From NCBI GenBank assembly GCA_947302765.1, contig CAMYWN010000002.1, positions 1 through 41,630 of the forward strand: a stretch of DNA of 41,630 nt, read 5' to 3'. The translations under genes and the position numbers were made by a program. This stretch comes from an uncultured Candidatus Saccharibacteria bacterium (GTDB lineage: Bacteria > Patescibacteriota > Saccharimonadia > Saccharimonadales > Saccharimonadaceae). Within the stretch, counting starts at the first letter, position 1. Every line of letters begins with the position of its first letter. Positions 8,802 through 18,570 of the stretch are shown in pieces. The notes under the pieces were generated by a model. It searched no databases, was not told the DNA's origin, and saw only the letters and a program-made list of their open reading frames with translations.

Positions 8802-9840
8802 TTGCCTTTTCGCGGACTTTCGCCTCAATCTCCGCCATCAGCTCCGGCTTTTCGCGGAACAATTTCTTCACCGCTTCGCGTCCCTGTCCCAGCGTCTCGC
8901 CGTTATACTTAATAAATGCTCCGGCCTTATCCAGTACGCCATATTGCACACCAAGGTCGAGTACGTCTCCAGACTTCGATATCCCCTCATTATACATAAT
9001 ATCGAATTCCGCCGTACGAAATGGCGCCGCAATCTTATTTTTCACCACCTTAATCTTCGTCCGGTTCCCAGAAATATTATCGCCATCCTTAATCTGCCCA
9101 ATCCGCCGAATATCCACTCGCACGCTCGCATAAAACTTTAGCGCATTACCACCCGTCGTGGTCTCTGGATTACCAAACATCACACCAATCTTCATCCGAA
9201 TCTGGTTGATAAATATCACCGTCGCTCGCGACTTCGAAATAATCCCAGTTAACTTCCGCATCGCCTGCGACATTAATCTCGCCTGGAGCCCCATCTGCGC
9301 GTCACCCATATCGCCATCAATCTCTGCCTGTGGCACCAACGCCGCCACCGAGTCTACCACAATCAAATCCACCGCATTGGATCTTACCAATGTCTCGCAA
9401 ATCTCTAACGCCTGTTCCCCATTATCTGGCTGCGAGATTAATAAGTTCGCCGTATCGACTCCTATCTTCTTAGCATAAGCCGGGTCCAACGCGTGCTCCG
9501 CATCAATAAATGCCGCTTGCCCGCCCTGCTTTTGTATTTCTGCAATCGCGTGAAGCGCCAAAGTCGTCTTACCAGAAGACTCTGGCCCGTATATCTCAAT
9601 AATCCGCCCCTTCGGCCAACCACCTCCAAGCGCCAAATCTAGCGACAAAGACCCCGACGGCAAAAGTTCTACATCCATTTTTGGCGTCTCACCTAGCTTC
9701 ATAATCGAACCATCACCAAATTGCTTCGTAATCTGCGCAATCGCCAGCTTCAAAGCTTCACTTTTTCCGTCCTTAGCTTTATCGGCCGCACCGCCATCAG
9801 TCTTATTATTATTTTTATCCACCGCATCCTTTTTTGTCAT
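8794..9840 (-). CDS. recA: Recombinase A
   Basis: [100 protein letters not shown]. Confidence 0.98.
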   Translation of the reverse strand: MTKKDAVDKNNNKTDGGAADKAKDGKSEALKLAIAQITKQFGDGSIMKLGETPKMDVELLPSGSLSLDLALGGGWPKGRIIEIYGPESSGKTTLALHAIAEIQKQGGQAAFIDAEHALDPAYAKKIGVDTANLLISQPDNGEQALEICETLVRSNAVDLIVVDSVAALVPQAEIDGDMGDAQMGLQARLMSQAMRKLTGIISKSRATVIFINQIRMKIGVMFGNPETTTGGNALKFYASVRVDIRRIGQIKDGDNISGNRTKIKVVKNKIAAPFRTAEFDIMYNEGISKSGDVLDLGVQYGVLDKAGAFIKYNGETLGQGREAVKKLFREKPELMAEIEAKVREKAID

Positions 9841-9979
9841 AAATATTACCTTTCTTTTATAACATTATAATACATTTTCTCACTCTATGTAACACGCTCC
9901 AAAGTTCATTGCAACCCCACTACCGCACAATCCCTAGCATAACCAATTTCCTCCCCTCAAAATATGTTATAATCATACT

Positions 9980-10990
9980 ATGATAACATACGAAAATGTC
10001 CCTATTTCAAAGCTCACTACCATGCGCCTCGGCGGCCCCGCCCGCTACGTTATTGAGATCGAATCGCCGCAAGACATTATCGACGCGTACGATTTCGTCG
10101 AAGAATTTCATTATCGCACTTTCATCCTAGGTTATGGCGCAAACACTATCGGCCACGACGAAGGCTTCGACGGTGTCATCATCAAGAACCGCATACTCGG
10201 CATCACAAAAACCGACCTCGAAAACGGCGCCGAACTCGAAATCATGGGCGGCGAATACTGGGACGACGTAGTCGCATTTGCCTGCAATAATAATCTTACC
10301 GGTATCGAGGCCTTAAGCAAAATTCCAGGTTTCGCTGGAGCTGCCCCAGTTCAAAATATCGGCGCATACGGCCAAGAACTCGCCGACACTTTCGTCTCGG
10401 CCGAAGTTTACGACACCAAAGAACGCCAGTTCAAAACCCTCACCAAATCCGACATGCAATTTTCCTACCGTCACAGCCTTCTCAACACCTCCGCCAAAGG
10501 CCGTTTCTTCGTAGTCTCTATCAAGCTAAGGCTCACCTACGGCCAAATGTCACGCCCCTTCTACAAATCCATCGAAACCTATCTCGCCGAACACAACATC
10601 ACCGACTTCAGCCCACAATCTATTCGTTCTATCGTCAGCGCCATTCGCGCCGATAAACTCCCCGACCCCCTAGAAATCGCCAGCGCCGGTTCCTTCTTCA
10701 AAAACATCTATCTCTCCCGCGAAGAAGCCGAAAAGGCCGAAGAAAGAGGCTACCCAGTCCATCACGGTCAAGATGGTCACAAAATTAACTCCGGTTGGCT
10801 CATCGAGCAAGCCGGCTTCAAAGGTCAACTCCTCCATGGCATCCGCGTCAATGAAAAAGCCTGTCTCGTTCTCATCAACGAATCCGCCACCTCTTACCAA
10901 GACCTCAAAAAAGCTCGCGACGAAATTGCCAGCACAGTCTACGACAAATTTGGCTATTGGCTAGAACAAGAGCCAGAAGAGCTCCAGTAA
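9980..10990 (+). CDS. murB: UDP-N-acetylmuramate dehydrogenase
   Basis: NTM-like TTMRLGGPARY, GIEALSKIPGFAGAAPVQNIGAYGQEL, SYRHSLLN, SAGSFFKNI, NSGWLIEQAGFKG. Confidence 0.93.
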   Translation: MITYENVPISKLTTMRLGGPARYVIEIESPQDIIDAYDFVEEFHYRTFILGYGANTIGHDEGFDGVIIKNRILGITKTDLENGAELEIMGGEYWDDVVAFACNNNLTGIEALSKIPGFAGAAPVQNIGAYGQELADTFVSAEVYDTKERQFKTLTKSDMQFSYRHSLLNTSAKGRFFVVSIKLRLTYGQMSRPFYKSIETYLAEHNITDFSPQSIRSIVSAIRADKLPDPLEIASAGSFFKNIYLSREEAEKAEERGYPVHHGQDGHKINSGWLIEQAGFKGQLLHGIRVNEKACLVLINESATSYQDLKKARDEIASTVYDKFGYWLEQEPEELQ

Positions 10991-11103
10991 CCCTTCTCCG
11001 CAGATCGTCAAGAGCCCCATTCGTCAAGCACAACCATTAAAATTATAGCCAAAAACGTCATTATCTGACTAAAAATCATCATTTCACTAAGGAAAGGATT
11101 ATT

Positions 11104-11886
11104 ATGAAAATTCTAAACGGCCAAGACCTAGCAGATTTCGTCAAAGCCCGTCAAGCACAACAAGTTTCCACTCTTCAAAACCCTCCAAAACTTCTCATCA
11201 TACGAGACAGCGACAACCCAGTCATCACCAAATACGTCAACCTTAAGATTGAATACGGCAACGATATCGGTATTACGGTCGAGGACTACCTTGCTAAAGA
11301 TTCAGCCGATATCGCCACAAAAATCCAATCCGCCAATACCGATCCAACCATTTCCGGCATTATCCTCCAATTACCCATTCTAGAAAAAGCCAAAACCGAC
11401 GAACTCTGCAACCTTATCGCTCCAGCAAAAGACGTCGACGGTCTCGGCCAAAACGCTAAATACGACTCTGCCACCGCCACGGCTATTAACTGGCTGCTCG
11501 CTGGCTACGACATCAAACTAAATACCGCCAAAATCGCCATCGTTGGTCGCGGCAAACTCGTCGGAGCACCTTTGTACCGCATGTTTATTAACTCCGACTA
11601 CGATGTCACTCTCTTTCATCGCGGCGACGACTTGACAAAGCTTAACCAGTATGATATAATCATCACCGCAACCGGCGTTCCCGGCTTGGTTTCTGATTCA
11701 ATGATTAAGCCTGGCGCCATTCTCGTCGATGCTGGTACCGCCAGCGAAGACGGAGTCTTAAAAGGCGACACCGCCCCAGAAATCCGCAGCCGAACCGACC
11801 TTGCCGCCATTACACCCACCACCGGCGGCGTCGGCCCGCTCACCATCTCCTGCCTCTTCGACCACGTCATCCAGGCCAGCAACTAA
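11104..11886 (+). CDS. folD: Bifunctional methylene-THF dehydrogenase/cyclohydrolase
   Basis: ILQLPI, PAKDVDGLG, IVGRGKLVGAPL, TGVPGLV, TPTTGGVGPLTISCLFDH; SD aaaggatt. Confidence 0.93.
   Translation: MKILNGQDLADFVKARQAQQVSTLQNPPKLLIIRDSDNPVITKYVNLKIEYGNDIGITVEDYLAKDSADIATKIQSANTDPTISGIILQLPILEKAKTDELCNLIAPAKDVDGLGQNAKYDSATATAINWLLAGYDIKLNTAKIAIVGRGKLVGAPLYRMFINSDYDVTLFHRGDDLTKLNQYDIIITATGVPGLVSDSMIKPGAILVDAGTASEDGVLKGDTAPEIRSRTDLAAITPTTGGVGPLTISCLFDHVIQASN
11632..11660 (+). promoter_or_regulatory. Perfect-consensus promoter-like sequence inside folD
   Basis: ttgaca (11632-11637) + 17 nt + tataat (11655-11660), with TGa extended -10. Confidence 0.5.
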
Positions 11887-11901
11887 ATCTAAACTGCCGC
11901 A

Positions 11902-14900
11902 CTAGCCCTGCATGTTCTTCGAGTTTGTATTGCGACGCCCAGCATTCGAATCATTGTACCCCCCTGCACTTCTGGCTGCATCAATACTCCCACCCAGAAT
12001 AATACCGGAAGGGGTAGTGCTAACCGGCGTTGGAGCACGCGAAGCACCAGCCGTAGAAGCAGAACCAGGAGCCGGATTAAGTCGAAATCTTTCTTCTAGG
12101 TATGCTTTATTCTTATCACTCAATCGATTATAAAATGCGGAACTTGGCTCGTTATTTGCCTTAAGAATTGCTTGAGCTTTATCGCGATCCAAAACACCTG
12201 AATTCGCAGCCCTATCAAGCGCTTCCGTACTTTGCGTCACCCAGTGTTCCATCTTATTCTTCTGAGCTTCTTGACTAGTAAAATAGCTAAGTCCATCAAA
12301 TTCTCCATCCCCACGCTTCCCCCCGCTCGTTAACATACTGAGGATATCCTTATTGTCTTCCTTTAGCTCTTTCATTATAGCTGGGTTAGAAATTATATGT
12401 TCTTTAGCAGCGCCAATGCTTCTACGTAATTCTTTCGTATCCAAGTTTCTACCCTCCCCCGCATAAAACTTTCCCAAGAAACCGGCTGTTCCTTTTGCAC
12501 CATGCAATTCTGTCATTGCACCAAGCAAAGCTTCCGCTTTTTCCACATCGCCGTTCCTCAACGCCTTTTCGGTATCATCGTTTAATTCCGTAACACTTTT
12601 ACCTTTATATCGTTCTCTAGCTGCAAAGATGTTTGCTACCTTATCCTCATTTTCAAGTTTTTTCAGTGTACTACCAGCGGACAACATCTGCATCTTCTGC
12701 GAAGCACTTAGTTTTTCTTTACCGGATAATCTATCGATTGTTTTCCTCGCAGCATTTAGCTGGTGTGTTCTTTCCATATTTTTAACCGGTTCACTTTTTA
12801 GAGCTGCGCCTTTAGCCACGCCCGAGAGATTTCTAGCTCTATCTCCAAGCCCACTAAACATCTGGCCAATTCTCGGCAACGCAGTAATGGCTTCTTTGAG
12901 TAGTGATGGTAAGAAGAAAATCGGCACAATTCCTACCACCATCGCGGTTAGGGCCATATAAAACTCACCAGGAGCCGCCAAAAGCAACAGTTTCGATACA
13001 TAGTTTCCCCCCCCCGTAAGAAGTCCCATAATAGGATAAACCAGTAACAAAATTTGGAACATTTTAATAAACCTACTATACACAGACTTCGTATTTGGCA
13101 ATGCGCTAAACAACACAATTACAGGAGAAACCGTCACAAGTACGACGATCGCCGACTGCCTCGCCCCCAACAAGAAGAAAGTAAATACAATCGATATTAA
13201 TACGCCCAATCCAGCAAATAATAAAGAAATTAGAATCATTGGACCAATACCCGACGCCCAAATCGGCCCCAGCATAGTTGCAAATCCAACCAGTAGACCA
13301 ACACCTACCATTCCCTCGATGGCCGTAGCAGCAAAACCGCTCCCTGCACTAGCACCAGAAGGGTACGCCTGAGCCGGCTGATCAATCACGACATTATTCA
13401 CGCTTAGTTCATTTCCGAGATTATCAAACATTAGTTTTAATCCATTACCCAAGATATTCGATAAATCAATCAATATTGCGCAAATCAAATATGACATATT
13501 TATTAATACGATGCAGACAATTAGCTTTGGTAGTATCCGCTTTATCCCATAATTGTCAATGCCAATCCCCGTCACTTGTGAGAATATCACCACAAGCAAT
13601 ACTATTACAAACATCACATTAGCCATATCCCTAAAAGTAGACCACGCTCTATACACAGCAGTATCCTGTCCGTTAAAAAGATAACTCTTTATCTCTAACA
13701 TCGGCGCTACCATATTTTGATATATACCTTCCGCCCCATCTCCAATAAGCTCTAAAATCGGACACAGGATCCATCCAAGCGAACGACCTGCCCCCATACC
13801 GCGACAATCATCCGTTGGACCACTATATTCCCTAGCGCCACTCTCAATTTCGCTCAGCTCAGCAAGCTCACTTTCGTCAAATTCCCTCAACGCCTGCGAA
13901 TTCAGCTCCGCCTTCAAAGCGTCCACTCCAGCAATGCTATGATAAACAAAATCACCATTGACGATTCCATTAACGGGATCGTCGTCTTTTCCATTACCAG
14001 TATTTGTAATGTAGCATTCCTTTACCGCACCGCTGGCACTATCATACCACCATATCTTCTCCGAATCGGTGTGTTCACTAGCGCAATCAACCTCATAACC
14101 ATAATATCCTGTAAAATACTCCTGATACAAAATCCTCTGTTCCGCACGAGACACAGATAAATCTTCACCAACAGCTCCATTAGACAAATAATTAATTGCT
14201 TTGTTAGCCGATACAAGAAGACCATTCGCCCCTGGAACATTACTCGGCGCACCAGGTATAGAAGATTGCAAATTGGCTACCAGACCACTACGTCCAGGAA
14301 CCTGTCCGTAATCACCGAGAGCATCACTGAACTTATACTCAGGTGCATTTTGACCCTTAAAATAACACAAGCCCGGCTCAGGCGATTCACCATCGGAGAA
14401 CCCCGTCTGCGCTTGTTCATTCCCAGACTTAGAATCGTTACAAATATTTCGCAAAGTCTTAGAAAGGCTATTCGAAGTCAGCTTGCCTCCACCCCATTCA
14501 CCGCATCTTTCTGCGTTCCCTTCGTCAAGAAAAACAAGACACAGTTCATTCTCATCATTATTAACCTTAAAACCCACTCGTCCACCACTGCTAATTCCGT
14601 CGAATTCCTCAACGAATAGCTTTCCATCCTCGGATTGGCAAATCTTATTTTTGGTTTTCCATTTTCTAAAATGTGTATACGTCGGCTGGAAACATGTATT
14701 CTGGCCAGTTTCGGTCACAGTATAACCCATGCCCTCAAGAAATTCTTTTAGTTTTGTAGTATCCTGACCGTCCAAGGGGGCCTTTCCTTCTACTAATCCA
14801 TCACTAGACCCGCCCGTACCCCTAAATGTCCCCAAAAACAATTCGCGACACGATAACGCCTCGTCTGCAAGATTATAATTCAACTGGCTATAGTTAGTTA

Positions 14901-15201
14901 TACGTCCTACCAGTCCATCCTCTTGAGAGCCACTAACTAAAGGAACAAAATGATGATCATTGTTAGAGTTGCCGTCCAAAAAATAATCTGACGAGTCATA
15001 ATACTCTAACTCTATCGAAGGCTTCAACATCCCATTCGTATAACACTTACGCACCCCCTGATATTCAGCTTTATCCATAATACGTTTTTGGATATTTACA
15101 TTGGGTGCAGCATACGCAGTTTCTCCAAGAGAATACAAACAAAAACATAATAACAAAAACCCGATTATTCTAAAACCAATTTTGTTTGCTCTTTTCATCA
15201 T
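11902..15201 (-). CDS. Large polytopic protein with TrbL/VirB6-like (type IV secretion) membrane region
   Basis: 1099 aa: N-terminal hydrophobic segment (signal-like), Cys-containing exported region, then multiple TM helices (VIVLLVVIFSQVTGIGIDNYGIKRILPKLIVCIVLINMSYLICAILIDLSNILGNGL) and charged C-terminal tail. Confidence 0.65.
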   Translation of the reverse strand: MMKRANKIGFRIIGFLLLCFCLYSLGETAYAAPNVNIQKRIMDKAEYQGVRKCYTNGMLKPSIELEYYDSSDYFLDGNSNNDHHFVPLVSGSQEDGLVGRITNYSQLNYNLADEALSCRELFLGTFRGTGGSSDGLVEGKAPLDGQDTTKLKEFLEGMGYTVTETGQNTCFQPTYTHFRKWKTKNKICQSEDGKLFVEEFDGISSGGRVGFKVNNDENELCLVFLDEGNAERCGEWGGGKLTSNSLSKTLRNICNDSKSGNEQAQTGFSDGESPEPGLCYFKGQNAPEYKFSDALGDYGQVPGRSGLVANLQSSIPGAPSNVPGANGLLVSANKAINYLSNGAVGEDLSVSRAEQRILYQEYFTGYYGYEVDCASEHTDSEKIWWYDSASGAVKECYITNTGNGKDDDPVNGIVNGDFVYHSIAGVDALKAELNSQALREFDESELAELSEIESGAREYSGPTDDCRGMGAGRSLGWILCPILELIGDGAEGIYQNMVAPMLEIKSYLFNGQDTAVYRAWSTFRDMANVMFVIVLLVVIFSQVTGIGIDNYGIKRILPKLIVCIVLINMSYLICAILIDLSNILGNGLKLMFDNLGNELSVNNVVIDQPAQAYPSGASAGSGFAATAIEGMVGVGLLVGFATMLGPIWASGIGPMILISLLFAGLGVLISIVFTFFLLGARQSAIVVLVTVSPVIVLFSALPNTKSVYSRFIKMFQILLLVYPIMGLLTGGGNYVSKLLLLAAPGEFYMALTAMVVGIVPIFFLPSLLKEAITALPRIGQMFSGLGDRARNLSGVAKGAALKSEPVKNMERTHQLNAARKTIDRLSGKEKLSASQKMQMLSAGSTLKKLENEDKVANIFAARERYKGKSVTELNDDTEKALRNGDVEKAEALLGAMTELHGAKGTAGFLGKFYAGEGRNLDTKELRRSIGAAKEHIISNPAIMKELKEDNKDILSMLTSGGKRGDGEFDGLSYFTSQEAQKNKMEHWVTQSTEALDRAANSGVLDRDKAQAILKANNEPSSAFYNRLSDKNKAYLEERFRLNPAPGSASTAGASRAPTPVSTTPSGIILGGSIDAARSAGGYNDSNAGRRNTNSKNMQG

Positions 15202-15230
15202 TTTCTTTTTAAATCCTTCCTTTACCTTTT

Positions 15231-16682
15231 CTAATCAATAAAGTATCTTATACTAAACAAACCGCTAATAATACTGTTTTGGGTATTATCTACTATCGCA
15301 AAAATACGATTCATTCCATTAGATGTCATTCGTAAGTATTCAAGCATATCCGCATTTTCCCTCTCTGTAGCACACCCGTAATCTATTTCTTGATCTACTA
15401 TACACCCAACAATACGGTATTCTTCAATCGTTGCTAATTGATTGTCACCATACCTGCCCACCAAATCAGCTATATTATTATTGTATAATACCCCGACACT
15501 ATTATATTCACTCGCAACCTGCCAGACGTATTCTTCAGCCTTGTCGTATCCTAATTGTTCATACACTTCTAATATGTCGTCCCTATCCGGCACCCCCACA
15601 TTATAATACTTGTCCAAAAACTTTATCTTCTTACTATAATCTTCCACCATGCTCGTCATCTCGTCCGATCGGTCCTCTAGCTTCATAAACATCCCCTGAA
15701 AAACCTCGTAATCCGCATCCATTATTGCAATCTCGCCTCCTACCGTCTTCTCACCAGATTTAATCGCTTCAATTTCAAACGGCTTGTCTACTACCTTCCT
15801 AAAATAGCTTTCAAACCCATCTTCGACCGTTGCATCCCAGTTCACCGCCTGCTTACTTCTCTCTCCAAACAAGAAATAATTTGCATAAATATTAAATGCC
15901 TCTTCGTAATTCTTCGCCTTTATTCCTGTCCCAGTTTTAGGTTCCGAAGTTAATATGATTGCAAGCACTAGCGCTACTACGCCAACCACAGCCACAATTC
16001 CACCAATCACGCCAAAAATCAACCATTTCTTTTTCTTCTTACCACCAAGAATAATGTCACCATCGTTCGCACTCAAGGCATCAACGGATTGCTTAAAATC
16101 AGTATAAAAACTATCCCCTTGAACCTGACTATCCTCATTGCTAAAGTCATCATTATTCACGCTAACATTAGCATTATTCTCATTGCCAAAACCAATATTA
16201 TTAGCATTAGCATTATTCCCACTACTAATACCATTATTATTGGCATTGGCATTATCCCCACCACCAAAGCCATTATTATTAGCATCAGCATCAACGCCGT
16301 TCCCATTACCAAAACCACCGTTATCAACATTAGAGTTATTATTCAAATTCGCACTAAAGTCAACACCATGATTACCGGCTACGTTAGCGCGAATATCAGC
16401 GCCGACATTGATGTTAGAATTATTCGCTGCGCTAGCATTGACATCAAGGCCCGCACTAGAGTTAACATTGCCACTGATCGCCCCAGAATTAACATCACCA
16501 CGAACCATCCCAGGATTAACGTTACTACGACCCATTCCAGAATTAACATCGCCGCTGACCATTCTAGGATTAATATCGCCACGAATCATTCCAGAATCAA
16601 CGCCACCACGACTACCACCGGTACCTAGCCCGCCTTTGTCGCCATTTTGTGGCCGCATAGAATTATCATATGACGAATCCAT
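15231..16682 (-). CDS. Membrane protein with Asn/Gly-rich repetitive N-terminal region
   Basis: Repetitive N-terminus (GDVNSGMxx, NANANNNGxxxGN) then KKKKKWLIFGVIGGIVAVVGVVALVLAIIL TM and a ~240 aa domain; start set at MDSSYDNS. Confidence 0.75.
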   Translation of the reverse strand: MDSSYDNSMRPQNGDKGGLGTGGSRGGVDSGMIRGDINPRMVSGDVNSGMGRSNVNPGMVRGDVNSGAISGNVNSSAGLDVNASAANNSNINVGADIRANVAGNHGVDFSANLNNNSNVDNGGFGNGNGVDADANNNGFGGGDNANANNNGISSGNNANANNIGFGNENNANVSVNNDDFSNEDSQVQGDSFYTDFKQSVDALSANDGDIILGGKKKKKWLIFGVIGGIVAVVGVVALVLAIILTSEPKTGTGIKAKNYEEAFNIYANYFLFGERSKQAVNWDATVEDGFESYFRKVVDKPFEIEAIKSGEKTVGGEIAIMDADYEVFQGMFMKLEDRSDEMTSMVEDYSKKIKFLDKYYNVGVPDRDDILEVYEQLGYDKAEEYVWQVASEYNSVGVLYNNNIADLVGRYGDNQLATIEEYRIVGCIVDQEIDYGCATERENADMLEYLRMTSNGMNRIFAIVDNTQNSIISGLFSIRYFID

Positions 16683-16736
16683 ATTAATTCCATTATAACA
16701 TAACCTTTTTATTTTCAATTACAAAAAGCCCCAAGC

Positions 16737-16830
16737 ATAAACATCTCCAAATGCAGATATGAACATCTTCAAAAACAGGTATAAAACAACTCCAAACACA
16801 AGCATAAACATTCTCAAACACGATTATCAC
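16737..16830. repeat. Degenerate ~22-bp tandem repeat upstream of ORF 15231-16682
   Basis: ataaacatctccaaatgcagat / atgaacatcttcaaaaacaggt / ataaaacaactccaaacacaagc / ataaacattctcaaacacgatt. Confidence 0.6.
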
Positions 16831-16916
16831 ATCCGGCCAACAAGCAAATACAAGCATCTCCAACCACAATTATCACAACTAACCAACTACATTTCCAAAC
16901 ACCGAAATATCGCAAC

Positions 16917-16953
16917 ACAAAAAACAACAGAGCCGTTTGGCCCTGTTGTTTTT
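16917..16953 (-). terminator. Intrinsic terminator after surface protein gene
   Basis: aacaacag-agccgtttggcc-ctgttgtt with A-run/T-run flanks. Confidence 0.75.
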
Positions 16954-16992
16954 ATCCCCCCTCTAAGACCACCCGTGTAAAGCGGTCAGTCT

Positions 16993-18381
16993 TTATTGTA
17001 GTTTTTTGCGGCTAGCAATGTAGTAGCCAAGCGTGGTTACTACCGAACCCGCACCAAGTGCACCAGTCACAATTGTTTCCGGACCAGTGCTCACGATAGC
17101 CTTAGGAGTCTCCACTGGAGTCTCTGGCTTCGGATCCTCCGGAGTCGGAGTTGGCGTTGGTGTTGGTGTTGGTGTAGGTGTTGGTGTAGGTGTTGGCTCC
17201 GGATCATCAGGCTTTGGAGTCTCACAAGTCTTTGCTACGTATACCTGCGCCGAATCCTGTACAGCAAATCCGTTAGCACTTGCTTTAGCCCAGTTAATTA
17301 ACCTATTGGTTTTATTACACTCTAGGTTTTCATCAACAACTTCCGCAACGAAGTAAAGGTACGCATCACCATTGACGGCGTAGTTACCAACATTTACTGC
17401 ATCAATCGTCGGATCTTTATAAGCTAATCCCTTCGGATGACTTGCGTTCTTTAATTGTGCAGAATCTTTCACGTACTTCAAGTTCTTTGGCAAAGAATCT
17501 CGAATCATTACATCTTTTACCATAGAGGCATTTAAGTTCTTATAATGAATTCTAAACTCTACTTTGTCGCCAACTTTTGCATCAACAGACTCGGTAAACT
17601 TATCCGAAGTACCTGCCTTGCGTACAACCTTTTCGATCGAAGTGGATTCAAAGACTGGTTTGACTTCAATCGTATAGTATGAAGCATATTCGTAACAACC
17701 AGGAACTTTACCGTCTTCCTTGGTCTTATAGCTTACTTTCACGCCATTACTACCAACGATCGAATCGCCAACAGTTTTACCACCTTTTGCACCATAATAG
17801 TTGCTTTCTAGAAGCGAGCTCCCCTCAACATAGTCAAGGAAAAAGTTTCTTCCGTCCGCACTCTTAAAATCAACATAGTCCCAGTAAGAACTAATCGCTG
17901 TTCCAGGAGCGTCAATAAAACCATTCACTCGCTGAGTCGTCCCCACTACCTCGGGAATCTGGAAAGAAACCTTCACATCATTCGCCGTAGCTTTCTCACC
18001 ATTTGGGTTATTGTTGTGTACATAAAGGCGAACAACGTAAGTCTTCCCCTCTTCTACGGTAATCGTATTACCTTCCCAAACGTTGTTTTTTCCATTATTG
18101 CCAGTCGATGCATCTCTCGCGCCCACGAAATTCCTTTCGTCAGTTAGCGGGATAATCACCCCTGCTTCTTTATCCTTTGCGGATAGATTATCATTAGAAT
18201 CTTTAATTGAGTTAAAAACGATTTTATCCCCCAATGCACCGTCGTTAATCTCTGCAATAGTATAGGTCCTCCGACCTTCGCCCGCGTTACCCCAAGCACT
18301 AACAACCGCTGGAGCAATCGCTACGGCGGAAACAGCTATTGCAACTGTCGCGCCGAGCGTAATTTTTAATTTCTTACTCAT
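16993..18381 (-). CDS. Secreted surface protein with DUF11-like domain, (PT)n linker and C-terminal TM anchor
   Basis: Signal peptide (KITLGATVAIAVSAVAIAPAVVSAWG), VRKAGTSDKFTESVDAKVGDKVEFRIHYKNLNASMVKDVMIRDSLPKNLKYV, PTPTPTPTPT linker, C-terminal VTGALGAGSVVTTLGYYIASRKK. Confidence 0.8.
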   Translation of the reverse strand: MSKKLKITLGATVAIAVSAVAIAPAVVSAWGNAGEGRRTYTIAEINDGALGDKIVFNSIKDSNDNLSAKDKEAGVIIPLTDERNFVGARDASTGNNGKNNVWEGNTITVEEGKTYVVRLYVHNNNPNGEKATANDVKVSFQIPEVVGTTQRVNGFIDAPGTAISSYWDYVDFKSADGRNFFLDYVEGSSLLESNYYGAKGGKTVGDSIVGSNGVKVSYKTKEDGKVPGCYEYASYYTIEVKPVFESTSIEKVVRKAGTSDKFTESVDAKVGDKVEFRIHYKNLNASMVKDVMIRDSLPKNLKYVKDSAQLKNASHPKGLAYKDPTIDAVNVGNYAVNGDAYLYFVAEVVDENLECNKTNRLINWAKASANGFAVQDSAQVYVAKTCETPKPDDPEPTPTPTPTPTPTPTPTPTPEDPKPETPVETPKAIVSTGPETIVTGALGAGSVVTTLGYYIASRKKLQ

Positions 18382-18570
18382 ATAATTCCTTTCTTAAACA
18401 TTTATGAATAATATCTTTTTGCTAGCCGACTTGTTAATATTCGTCTTTACAGCCAAATCATCTCAAATTTCAATTCTTGGAGTGAGGCCTGGCGATACTA
18501 ATCGCCAGACCCAAATAAAGTACAAAAGATCTTTTGCCTATCTTCCAGGCCCCACCCTCTATGCTATCTA

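Noticed and set aside
16089-16628. Ile/Thr-rich + strand ORF of 179 aa
   Set aside because: Antisense reflection of the Asn/Gly repeat region of ORF 15231-16682; no translation signals.
17033-17356. Antisense Gly/Val-repeat ORF (GVGVGVGV...)
   Set aside because: Mirror of the (PT)n linker repeat in the surface protein on the minus strand; no independent start signal.
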